A DNA stretch of 64,000 nucleotides from Chitinimonas taiwanensis DSM 18899 (GTDB lineage: Bacteria > Pseudomonadota > Gammaproteobacteria > Burkholderiales > Chitinimonadaceae): positions 248,001 through 312,000 of the forward strand of contig NZ_FPKR01000002.1 of the NCBI RefSeq assembly GCF_900119825.1. The letters run 5' to 3'. The notes under the pieces are model-generated. The model did no database searches. It was not told the DNA's origin and was given only the letters and a program-made list of their open reading frames with translations. Positions 8,036 to 15,417 of the stretch are shown here, piece after piece (within the stretch, counting starts at the first letter, position 1; each line of letters opens with the position of its first letter). The position numbers and the translations under genes were made by a program.

Positions 8036-9163
8036 TTAGCCGCGCATGGCTGGGATATGGGTGCCCATCTGGCGGCGCATGAACTCGTGGAAGTGCAGCA
8101 TGCCGTCTTCCATCGGGCTCTGGTAGGGGCCGAATTCATCGCGGCCTTCCTTGAACAGGCGCTCGCGCCCCTCTTCCATGCGCCGGATGATCTCCATGTC
8201 CTCGACCGCGGTCTCCTGGTAGGCCTTCTGCTCGGCCGCCATGAACTCGGGTTCGAACAGCACCACTTCTTCCGGGTAGTAGAACTCGACGATGTTCTTG
8301 TACTTGCGTGGGCCGTCCGGCAGCAGAGTGGAAATCACCAGCGTGTGCGGATACCACTCGACCATCACATTCGGGTAGTAAGTGAGCCAGATCGCGCCAT
8401 GCTTGGGCAGCACGCCACGGTTGAAGGCCAGCACCTGCTTGTGCCACTCGGCATAGGACTTCGAACCAGCCCGCGCCAGCTCGTTATGAATGCCCACGGT
8501 CTGCACTGAATACCAGTCGGCAAACTCCCACTTCAGGTCATCGCATTCAACGAAGCGGCCCAGGCCCGGGTGGAAGGGGTCGACGTGGTAGTCCTCGAGA
8601 TACACCTCGATAAAGGTCTTCCAGTTACCCGCATAGCTATCGACCTGCACATCGGCCAGCATGTAGTTACTGAAGTCGAGGTCCTTGGCAACGCCGAGGT
8701 CCTTCAGGTCGGCCTCCACATCGCGGCCGCCGGTGCCGAGTTCGAACAGCATGCCGTTCCAGCTTTGCAGCCGCGTATTGGGCAGGTTCAAGCACGGCTT
8801 TTCCGGGAAATGCGGCGCACCGAGCAGCACGCCCTGGTTGTCGTAGGTCCAGCGGTGCAGCGGGCAGACGATGTGATTGTTATTGCCGCGCCCATCCAGC
8901 ATCAGCGCCTGGCGATGGCGGCAGATATTCGACAGCAGCTGCACGCCGCCCTCGGTGCGCTTGAGCATGCGCGCCCGGTCGTACATCTCCAGCACCTGAT
9001 AGTCGCCCACATTGGGCACCATCAGCTCATGCCCCACATATTTGGGGCCATGGGCGAAGAGGATGTCCTGTTCGAGCTTGTAGAAGTCGTCGTCGAAATA
9101 GACCGAGACCGGCAGTTGCGCGTTAGCTGCGCGCAGCAGATTGCGAGATTCCAAGTTGGACAT
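8036..9163 (-). CDS. Rieske non-heme iron oxygenase, alpha-subunit type
   Basis: A 375-residue ring-hydroxylating-type oxygenase. The Rieske [2Fe-2S] ligands are CRH (C81, H83) and CPLH (C100, H103). The mononuclear iron site is in EDYHVDPFH (H193, H198), with a bridging acidic residue just before. Such enzymes hydroxylate or demethylate aromatic or amine substrates using electrons from a reductase. No small subunit or dedicated reductase is adjacent, but fpr lies two genes away. ATG 9163 (MSNLESRN) is chosen because it is preceded by a G-rich GGGGGTGTGGGAT ribosome site; an upstream in-frame ATG at 9259 gives an arginine-rich extension unlike the family. The substrate is unknown. Confidence 0.88.
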   Translation of the reverse strand: MSNLESRNLLRAANAQLPVSVYFDDDFYKLEQDILFAHGPKYVGHELMVPNVGDYQVLEMYDRARMLKRTEGGVQLLSNICRHRQALMLDGRGNNNHIVCPLHRWTYDNQGVLLGAPHFPEKPCLNLPNTRLQSWNGMLFELGTGGRDVEADLKDLGVAKDLDFSNYMLADVQVDSYAGNWKTFIEVYLEDYHVDPFHPGLGRFVECDDLKWEFADWYSVQTVGIHNELARAGSKSYAEWHKQVLAFNRGVLPKHGAIWLTYYPNVMVEWYPHTLVISTLLPDGPRKYKNIVEFYYPEEVVLFEPEFMAAEQKAYQETAVEDMEIIRRMEEGRERLFKEGRDEFGPYQSPMEDGMLHFHEFMRRQMGTHIPAMRG

Positions 9164-9679
9164 ATCCCACACCCCCAAGTAGTCAGGGTGAGGCGCAATC
9201 CCATCGAAGCCTGCCCTGCCGCAAAGCGGGTTCAGACTCCTAGACCGGCGCCCCAACACCCGAAGGTCTAAGAACGTCTTGCCTTGATGGATTACGAGTC
9301 GGCCCGGCTTTGCGCCGCGCCGGAGAGGGGCCGATGACCCGCCTCCCTAGCCTCATGGCCCTTTGGGGCAAGCACCAGGCGCGCCCGAAAGCGCCCTAAT
9401 ACCCGCGCCGGGCGAGGTGCCGCGGCGCTAAAAATGAGGGCGGATTGTGGCCCAAATGCGCGGGAGGGGCAAGCCTGAAAAGCCCGTAAATGCGCGAAAC
9501 TTGTCTTATAGATTAGGGACATAGCCACAAACCAGCCCGAAACCACCAAAGTGCCTGCTGCCGCACCACCCGGCCGGGCAGAAAAGCTCGCGGCAAGCCC
9601 GGCCAGTTTGGCGATAATACGGGCCGCGCCGCAGCGCCTCAGCGCCTGCCGTCCCCGCTACCGTTCACCGCGATTCCCC
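9164..9679. other. 516-bp divergent intergenic region
   Basis: Lies between the divergent Rieske oxygenase and glycosyltransferase genes and so must hold both promoters. I see GC-rich sequence, a TTGTCTTATAGATTAG stretch around 9501-9516 that could belong to a promoter, and no convincing gene. An in-frame GTG at 9551 extends the glycosyltransferase frame by 43 residues, but these do not look like protein of that family. Confidence 0.5.
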
Positions 9680-10921
9680 ATGTCCATCCTGATTTCCTGC
9701 TTTGGCAGCGCCGGCGATGTCTACCCTTTCCTGGCCATTGGCCAGGCATTGCAGGCGCGCGGCGAAACCGTCACCCTGCTCTCATCGCCCTGGTTTGCGC
9801 AGCGCATCAAGGCGGCCGGGTTGGGCTTTCTGCCGGTGGGCACGCGTGCCGACTACGAGCAGGCTGTGCAGGACCCATTGCTCTGGCATCCGCGCAAGGG
9901 TCTGGGGGTGATCTCGCAGCATCTGGCGCGCAATCTGCGCGCCGCCTATGTGCAAATCGAACAGCATGCGCAGCCCGATACCCTGCTGGTGGGCAGCACC
10001 CTGGCCTGGAACAGTCGCCTCGCGCAGGAAAAGCTGGTGCTGCGTGGCGCCACCGTGCACCTGGCGCCTGCCTGCCTGTTTTCCGCCCACGACCCGGCCG
10101 CCTGGCCGAGGCTGACCGCACTGCGCCAGCTGCCGCCCTGGCTGGCTGGCCCGCTGCAAAGGCTGATCGAAGCGAGCGCGCTCGACCCCATGCTGCGCCC
10201 CGGACTGAACCAGCTGCGTCGCGAACTTGGCCTACCACCGGTTAAGCGCGTGCTCAGCCAGTGGGCCAACTCGCCCGACAAGGTGATCTGCGCGTTTCCC
10301 GACTGGTTTGCCGCGCCGCAGCGCGACTGGCCCGCACACAGCGTATGCACCGATTTCCCGCGCTGGTCGGCGCCGGCCGGCACGGTGCTCGACCCCCTGC
10401 TCACACGCTTTCTCAGCGCCGGTCAGCCGGTGGTCGGCATCACGCCCGGCTCTGCCATGGCACACGCCGCCCCCTTATTCGAACGCGCACTGGCCGCCTG
10501 CGACAGCCTGGGCCTGCGCGCGCTGCTCATCACGCCCTACCGCGAACAGCTGCCGGCCAAGCTACCGAGCTTTGCGCGCCATACGCCCTATGTGCCGTTC
10601 GACCTGGTGCTGCCGCATCTGAGTGTCATGGTCCATCACGGCGGCATTGGCACGCTCGCGCAATGCGTGGCGGCTGGCGTGCCGCAGCTGATCACCCCCT
10701 TCGCCCACGACCAGTTCGACAATGCCGCGCGGCTGGCCACGCTGGGCGCTGGGCTGAGCGTGTCGCCCACGGCCAGCGTGGCCCAGTGGAGCAAGGCGCT
10801 GCTGCAACTGAGCCGCTCGCGCAGCGTGGCCGATGCCTGCTACCGGCTGGCCGAGCGCAGCCAAAGCGCGCCACCGGCCGCCGAACGCATCGCCAGCGAG
10901 ATCCTGAGCCTGAGAGCCTGA
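9680..10921 (+). CDS. GT1-type glycosyltransferase
   Basis: A 413-residue GT-B fold glycosyltransferase of the UGT / GT1-GT28 type. The N-terminal acceptor domain begins with the typical FGSAGDVYPFLAIGQAL loop. The C-terminal donor domain has the nucleotide-sugar signature HHGGIGTLAQCVAAGVPQL near residue 319, followed by PFAHDQFDNA. Relatives glycosylate lipids, sterols, hydroxy-fatty acids or small molecules; the acceptor cannot be told. The start is ATG 9680 because the glycine-rich loop lies at the usual distance from it. It stands alone with a strong terminator after it. Confidence 0.88.
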   Translation: MSILISCFGSAGDVYPFLAIGQALQARGETVTLLSSPWFAQRIKAAGLGFLPVGTRADYEQAVQDPLLWHPRKGLGVISQHLARNLRAAYVQIEQHAQPDTLLVGSTLAWNSRLAQEKLVLRGATVHLAPACLFSAHDPAAWPRLTALRQLPPWLAGPLQRLIEASALDPMLRPGLNQLRRELGLPPVKRVLSQWANSPDKVICAFPDWFAAPQRDWPAHSVCTDFPRWSAPAGTVLDPLLTRFLSAGQPVVGITPGSAMAHAAPLFERALAACDSLGLRALLITPYREQLPAKLPSFARHTPYVPFDLVLPHLSVMVHHGGIGTLAQCVAAGVPQLITPFAHDQFDNAARLATLGAGLSVSPTASVAQWSKALLQLSRSRSVADACYRLAERSQSAPPAAERIASEILSLRA

Positions 10922-10927
10922 AATGCA

Positions 10928-10957
10928 AAAAGCCCGTCGCAAGACGGGCTTTTCACT
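10928..10957. terminator. terminator between glycosyltransferase and fpr
   Basis: AAAAGCCCGTC (10928-10938) pairs with GACGGGCTTTT (10943-10953) around a GCAA tetraloop. It lies between convergent genes and works in both directions. Confidence 0.9.
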
Positions 10958-10986
10958 GCGGTAAACCGCGCGGCGAAGCGCGTGGC

Positions 10987-11763
10987 TTACTTTTCCACGA
11001 AGGCGCGTTCGATCACATAGTCGCCCGGCACGCCAATACGCGGCGAAACCTGGAAGCCGCGTGCATCGAGCAGTGCGGCGGTGTCCTTCAGCATGCTCGG
11101 GCTGCCGCACATCATGGCGCGGTCAGTTTCCGGGTTCAGCGGCGGCAGGCCCAGGTCGGCGCACAGCTTGCCGCTTTCGATCAGATCGGTCAGACGGCCC
11201 TGGTTGCGGAACTCCTCGCGGGTCACGCTTGGGTAGTAGATGAGCTTCTCGCGGATGATGTCGCCGAAGAACTCGTTCTTGGGCAGCTCTTCCTGAATGT
11301 AGTCGGCATAGGCGAGTTCGCTGACCGTGCGAACACCGTGGAACAGGATGACCTTTTCAAAATGTTCGTAGGTTTCCGGGTCCTTGATGATGGACATGAA
11401 GGGCGCAAGGCCAGTGCCGGTGCCAAACAGGAACAGGTTCTTGCCCGGCTTCAGGTCGCTGACCACCAGGGTGCCGGTGGGCTTGCGGCTGACCAGCAAT
11501 TCGTCGCCCACCTTCAGGTGCTGCAGGCGCGAAGTCAGCGGGCCGTTCGGCACCTTGATGCTGAAGAATTCCAAATGCTCTTCGTAATTGGCGCTGGCGA
11601 TCGAGTAGGCGCGCATCAGCGGGCGGTCGTTCACCTGCAGGCCGATCATCACGAAATGGCCGTTCTCAAAACGCAGACCCGGGTCGCGCGTGGTGGTGAA
11701 GCTGAACAGGGTGTCGTTCCAGTGATGGACGCTCAGGACGCGTTCGGTGGCGATCGTGGACAT
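10987..11763 (-). CDS. fpr: ferredoxin/flavodoxin-NADP+ reductase
   Basis: A 258-residue FAD enzyme that moves electrons between NADPH and ferredoxin or flavodoxin, supporting Fe-S biogenesis, oxidative-stress defence and oxygenases. Seen: the FAD motif RAYSIAS, NADP-binding GTGTGLAPFMSI, AMMCGSPSM, and the C-terminal AFVEK ending typical of bacterial subclass I FPRs. The start is ATG 11763 (MSTIATERVL); the longer frame to 11892 adds a stretch not found in the family. A possible FNR-type site lies about 115 bases upstream. It may supply electrons to the nearby Rieske oxygenase (inference from position only). Confidence 0.93.
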   Translation of the reverse strand: MSTIATERVLSVHHWNDTLFSFTTTRDPGLRFENGHFVMIGLQVNDRPLMRAYSIASANYEEHLEFFSIKVPNGPLTSRLQHLKVGDELLVSRKPTGTLVVSDLKPGKNLFLFGTGTGLAPFMSIIKDPETYEHFEKVILFHGVRTVSELAYADYIQEELPKNEFFGDIIREKLIYYPSVTREEFRNQGRLTDLIESGKLCADLGLPPLNPETDRAMMCGSPSMLKDTAALLDARGFQVSPRIGVPGDYVIERAFVEK

Positions 11764-11878
11764 GGGTAGTAGATGAGAACAGCTGTTATTGGCAGGCGGC
11801 AATTCTAGCAAATTATTAGAACTTTCCTCCACACATTCAGGCATTTGCATCCAGCGTTTTGGAATAAACCGGCTTAGC

Positions 11879-11892
11879 TTGATCCGGCTCAA
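11879..11892. promoter_or_regulatory. FNR-box-like site upstream of fpr
   Basis: TTGATCCGGCTCAA matches the TTGAT-N4-ATCAA consensus at nine of ten positions. It lies about 116 bases before the fpr start. Single matches of this kind occur by chance, so this is a weak call. Confidence 0.3.
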
Positions 11893-11895
11893 GTA

Positions 11896-12099
11896 TTACT
11901 GACCGCAAGCAGGCATGAAAAAGGGCGAGAAATCCTCCCGCCCTTGTTTGAGTGCCTTGTGCAAGGCTTGGCGCGCATCGCGGCGCCGGGTCTTCTCGCC
12001 TTTATCATGTGCTCCCGCCTGGCGCTGGCGTGCGGCCAGCGCCACCGGGTTGCGCGGTTTGGATGCCGGTAGCACCACGGTCAGCTTGGTTTTCTTCAT
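11896..12099 (-). CDS. small basic protein downstream of rtcB
   Basis: A 67-residue lysine/arginine-rich protein with the pattern MKKTKLTVVLPASKPRNP, then VALAARQRQAGAH and a basic tail. A strong AGGAG ribosome site lies 9 bases before ATG 12099, so this start is preferred to the longer frame. It begins 32 bases after the rtcB stop on the same strand and is probably cotranscribed. I do not recognise a named family, although small basic proteins of this style are common in betaproteobacteria. The charge suggests RNA or DNA contact, but that is inference only. Confidence 0.65.
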   Translation of the reverse strand: MKKTKLTVVLPASKPRNPVALAARQRQAGAHDKGEKTRRRDARQALHKALKQGREDFSPFFMPACGQ

Positions 12100-12131
12100 G
12101 CGCTTGCTCCTCTTGCTCGGTTGGGTAGGGC

Positions 12132-13340
12132 CTAGCCCTTGATGCACATCACTTGTTTGAGGGTATGCACAATCTCGACCAGATCGGTCTGCTGCGCCAT
12201 CACGGTATCGATGTCCTTATAGGCGGCCGGAATCTCGTCCACCACGCCGCCATCCTTACGGCACTCCACCCCGGCGGTCTGCTCGCGCAAGTCGAACTGG
12301 TCAAAACGGCGCTTGGCCTCGCTACGGCTCATGCGTCGGCCCGCGCCGTGCGAGCACGAGCAGAAGGACTCGGGATTGCCCAGCCCGCGCACGATAAAGC
12401 TCTTCGCCCCCATCGAACCGGGAATGATGCCCAGCTCGCCCGCTTGGGCCGAGATGGCACCCTTGCGGGTGATGAACAGCTTTTCGCCGAAGTGGGTCTC
12501 CTGCTGCACATAGTTGTGATGGCAGTTGATCGCCTCATCGCTGAGCTTGAAGGGTGGCAGGTGGGCCTGCAGCGCCTCCACCACCAGGCGCATCATTTCG
12601 CGCCGGTTGGTCAGCGCGTAGTCCTGCGCCCAGTCCACCGCCTCCACATAGTCATCGAACAGGCTGGAACCGGCGCTGAAGTAGGCCAGGTCTCGGTCGG
12701 GCAGCTGTTGCTGGTGGCGCTGCATATCCTTGCGTGCAGCTTCAATGAAGTAGCGGCCAATCACATTGCCGGTACCCCGGCTGCCCGAATGCAGCATGAT
12801 CCACACCCGCTGCGCCTCGTCGAGGCAGAGTTCGATGAAGTGATTGCCACCGCCCAGCGTGCCAATCTGGCAGATCCAGCTCTGCGCAAACTGGCGCTGC
12901 ATCTTCATCAGGCCCGGATGCTTGCCGACAATGCGGTCGAGGCGGTCGTCCAGCGGCCGCGCCGCGCGCTGGTGCTTGCTGCCGCGCACCTTGTCCCAGG
13001 CATGCTGGGCAAAGCCCACCGGCACCGTGGCTTCCACGGCCGAGCGCAGGCGCGCCAGGCTGTCGGGCAGGTCGCTGGCCGTCAGCGTGGTGCGCACCGC
13101 ATTCATGCCGCAGCCAATATCCACGCCCACGGCGGCCGGGATAATGGCCGCCCGGGTGGGAATGACCGAACCGACGGTGGCGCCAATGCCCAGGTGTACA
13201 TCGGGCATGGCGGCAATATGGCCGCGCACGATCGGCAGCGCGGCCACGTTCTTCAGTTGCTGGATCGCGGCGAATTCAATCTCGTCGGTCCAGATTTTGA
13301 CCGGCACCTGTTGGCCGGCCAGGGTTTGCAAAATAGGCAT
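12132..13340 (-). CDS. rtcB: RNA-splicing ligase RtcB
   Basis: A 402-residue Mn2+/GTP-dependent ligase that joins 2',3'-cyclic-phosphate (3'-P) and 5'-OH RNA ends, as in tRNA or rRNA repair. Seen: GVDIGCGM with the metal cysteine, LGGGNHFIE, HSGSRGTGN, INCHHNYVQQE, and SCSHGAGRRMSR carrying the histidine that is guanylylated. The start is ATG 13340 (MPILQTL) with an AGGAA ribosome site 9 bases upstream. No rtcA or rtcR is nearby, so regulation differs from the E. coli rtcBA operon. A leader ORF, a hairpin and an intrinsic terminator lie just in front. The following small basic gene is probably in the same transcript. Confidence 0.95.
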   Translation of the reverse strand: MPILQTLAGQQVPVKIWTDEIEFAAIQQLKNVAALPIVRGHIAAMPDVHLGIGATVGSVIPTRAAIIPAAVGVDIGCGMNAVRTTLTASDLPDSLARLRSAVEATVPVGFAQHAWDKVRGSKHQRAARPLDDRLDRIVGKHPGLMKMQRQFAQSWICQIGTLGGGNHFIELCLDEAQRVWIMLHSGSRGTGNVIGRYFIEAARKDMQRHQQQLPDRDLAYFSAGSSLFDDYVEAVDWAQDYALTNRREMMRLVVEALQAHLPPFKLSDEAINCHHNYVQQETHFGEKLFITRKGAISAQAGELGIIPGSMGAKSFIVRGLGNPESFCSCSHGAGRRMSRSEAKRRFDQFDLREQTAGVECRKDGGVVDEIPAAYKDIDTVMAQQTDLVEIVHTLKQVMCIKG

Positions 13341-13386
13341 AAGTATTGATTTCCTGCATTCCGCCGCCCAAGGCAAAACGGAATGA

Positions 13387-13413
13387 AAAAGCCCCGGACA
13401 GGCCGGGGCTTTT
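13387..13413 (-). terminator. intrinsic terminator 5' of rtcB (possible attenuator)
   Basis: AAAAGCCCCGG and CCGGGGCTTTT pair over 11 bases with a 5-base loop; on the minus strand the stem is followed directly by TTTTT. It lies 47 bases before the rtcB start and downstream of a ribosome-bound leader ORF on the same strand. No gene ends here on either strand, so it looks like a premature terminator in the rtcB leader or the end of a small RNA. Confidence 0.75.
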
Positions 13414-13423
13414 CAGGGCAACC

Positions 13424-13452
13424 GGCGCAAGGGGCAACAGACCCCGTGCGCC
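13424..13452 (-). other. stem-loop between leader ORF and terminator
   Basis: GGCGCA (13424-13429) pairs with TGCGCC (13447-13452), and after one mismatch GGGG (13431-13434) pairs with CCCC (13442-13445). It begins 16 bases after the leader-ORF stop and 10 bases before the terminator, in the position of an attenuator pause hairpin. Confidence 0.5.
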
Positions 13453-13468
13453 AGTGGCGGAATCAGGG

Positions 13469-13504
13469 TCAGCGCGTAAAAGCGGGAGAGGCGGCGTGGG
13501 TCAT
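13469..13504 (-). CDS. putative leader peptide upstream of rtcB
   Basis: A 12-codon ORF encoding MTHAASPAFTR. It has an excellent AAGGAGAA ribosome site 6 bases before the ATG, better than that of rtcB itself. A TTGACG -35-like element lies about 65 bases upstream (13570-13575), though the matching -10 is poor. The ORF is followed by a stem-loop and an intrinsic terminator, then by rtcB. This is the layout of a translation-sensing attenuator. The peptide has no run of one amino acid, so it does not look like an amino-acid biosynthesis leader. Confidence 0.45.
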   Translation of the reverse strand: MTHAASPAFTR

Positions 13505-13655
13505 GCGGGTTCTCCTTCTGAAGGCTAGGCGTTGATCGGAGCGGCTTTGTTGAACAGGGCTGCGCGGGTCGTCAAGCACCCGCAAAGCACGCAGCAGCGC
13601 CAATCGGCCGTATCATCGCCGCCCATTCTGCCCCGCCGCCTCACCTACCCACACC

Positions 13656-14969
13656 ATGCGCCTATTGATCCTGCTCTTGCCGCTGCTTGCCTTGCCCGCC
13701 AGCGCCACCGTCTACCAATGCCTGCACAAGGGCGAAATCAGTTACCAGGACAACCCCTGCCCTGGCGCCACACCACCACTGAAAAGCCCACCCAGCAAGG
13801 CCGCCACGCGCAGCGACACGCTGGCCGACATCGCCCTGCCAGAGCCCAGCATTCCGCCCGGCCCGCCACGCGCACTGGCCGCAGGCGCCGAAATCGTGCT
13901 GGTCTCGGGCTATGAATCCGAGACACGCCAGGTCCGGGTGGACCTGGATCGGCCCGGTAAGCGCGTGCTGCTGGTGCTGAGCAGCTACCACGCCATCGAC
14001 TGGCTGGTGGTGCCCAGCGCGCGTACCCAGCTGAGCGCCGTGCTGTACAGCAAAACCGCCTCGGACGGCGAAGCCAGCGTCAAAGCCGGCAAGGCCGCGC
14101 GCTACCCGGTGACGCTGCCGTATAGCTACGAGGCCGACAACAAGCACTTCGTGCAGATACTCGCGCACCTGAATGGCTGGTTTGGCCGCAGCAGCGTCGA
14201 CAGCTTTCATGGCGCCTACAGCCTGGCGCGCCAAGTCAGCATTCGCCAGCCAGACGCCCCCAACCCGATGCTGACGCTGCAAGGCCCGGCGGCGCAAAAC
14301 CTGCCATCGCAGCTGGAATTCGGGCTATGGAACACCGAGCAGCAGCTGGAGCCCTGGACCGTCAACGGCCCGCACAGCGGCCGCAAGCAGGGCTATCGCG
14401 ATATCGGCCTGCAAACCTGGGACGAGACCGGCAAGGTGATGTACACGCTGGAGAACGACCAACTGGTGCGTAGCGAGCGCCGCAGCGGCAAGCGCGAAAG
14501 CTTTGCACTGCCGGGCACCTTCCCGCGCCTATCCTGGCCCACCGCGCTTGCCTACGACACGCGCCGCCATATCGTGACCTTGAGCAGCCTGGGCGGCGAA
14601 GGCTTACTGTATCGCTTCAATGCACGCAGCGGCAAATGGCTCGACTACCGCTCGCTGGACAACCTCGACCTGAACGCACTCAGCTACGACGCCAAGGCCG
14701 ACCGCTATATGGGCTGGTCCAGCGAGGGCAGCCTGGTCTTCCTCAGCCACGCCTGCCAGCTACAAACCACCCGCCGCATCCTCGACCAGCTGAGCGGCTT
14801 TGGCCGCGGCTACGACCGCGGCAATGAATCGATGCCACGCCTGGCCCTGTACGCCAGCTCGCCCGAGGTGGCACTGGTACGCATCGAAGCCGGCGTGGTC
14901 GAGCAGGTCTGGCACTACAACTTCAACAGTGGCAAAGCCACGCTCAGCTATTCGGCACGGCAGCCTTAG
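13656..14969 (+). CDS. secreted protein with DUF4124-like N-terminus
   Basis: A 437-residue protein with a signal peptide (MRLLILLLPLLALPASA), then a DUF4124-like module, VYQCLHKGEISYQDNPCP, containing two cysteines. The remaining ~370 residues are not recognised. They contain strand-rich stretches such as LAYDTRRHIVTLSSLGGEG and LSYDAKADRYMGWSSEG, which look like beta-propeller blades. It is predicted to be periplasmic or secreted. It is divergent from the rtcB leader and the spacer before the helicase island follows. The function is unknown. Confidence 0.8.
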   Translation: MRLLILLLPLLALPASATVYQCLHKGEISYQDNPCPGATPPLKSPPSKAATRSDTLADIALPEPSIPPGPPRALAAGAEIVLVSGYESETRQVRVDLDRPGKRVLLVLSSYHAIDWLVVPSARTQLSAVLYSKTASDGEASVKAGKAARYPVTLPYSYEADNKHFVQILAHLNGWFGRSSVDSFHGAYSLARQVSIRQPDAPNPMLTLQGPAAQNLPSQLEFGLWNTEQQLEPWTVNGPHSGRKQGYRDIGLQTWDETGKVMYTLENDQLVRSERRSGKRESFALPGTFPRLSWPTALAYDTRRHIVTLSSLGGEGLLYRFNARSGKWLDYRSLDNLDLNALSYDAKADRYMGWSSEGSLVFLSHACQLQTTRRILDQLSGFGRGYDRGNESMPRLALYASSPEVALVRIEAGVVEQVWHYNFNSGKATLSYSARQP

Positions 14970-15417
14970 GGGGTTGCGCCTACCCGATGCGCAAATGTTG
15001 GCTTAGGGAATGGTGCAGCATCATTGCGGGCCGTATACCCCCAAAACGGCACACCAACTTGCCTAGTCGTGTTGCGATGTGGGGGATGGCAGACGAAAGC
15101 GCGGGGCGGGGGGAGTTCAGCGGCTAGGGTGCGCATCGTCGGTGACGGCTTATCGGCCAAAGCTGCCATCTAGCTGCTTTTCTCTCTGTGGCCGATTTAG
15201 GTCGCAATGCAGACTCTCAAAACAGTCTACTGAAGCGGGGGCGATTCAAACTGAATGTCCTGCTTCTCCTTAGAGGGCTGGGATTTAAGCGACATGTTGA
15301 GGCGGAAGCCTTTTGCCGGACGCTACCGAGTAACGACTCGATGACGTATGATTTGAGCGGTTAATTAATTACTGCGGCAAGCCTTTTATCGGCGCTCCGC
15401 CATGCGTTCTGGGTGAT
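14970..15417. other. 448-bp spacer before helicase gene
   Basis: No gene is supported. The sequence becomes less GC-rich towards the helicase gene and includes TTAATTAATTA at 15361-15371. I looked for flanking direct repeats shared with the far side of the helicase gene (20386-20557) and for a tRNA end, and found neither. Confidence 0.5.

Noticed and set aside
10261-11769. 502-codon plus-strand frame across the glycosyltransferase end and fpr
   Set aside because: It runs through two real genes and a terminator in other frames; the sequence lacks protein-like features.
15000-15417. Search for a tRNA or att direct repeats at the edge of the helicase island
   Set aside because: No tRNA-like sequence and no matching repeat was found on the other side at 20386-20557.
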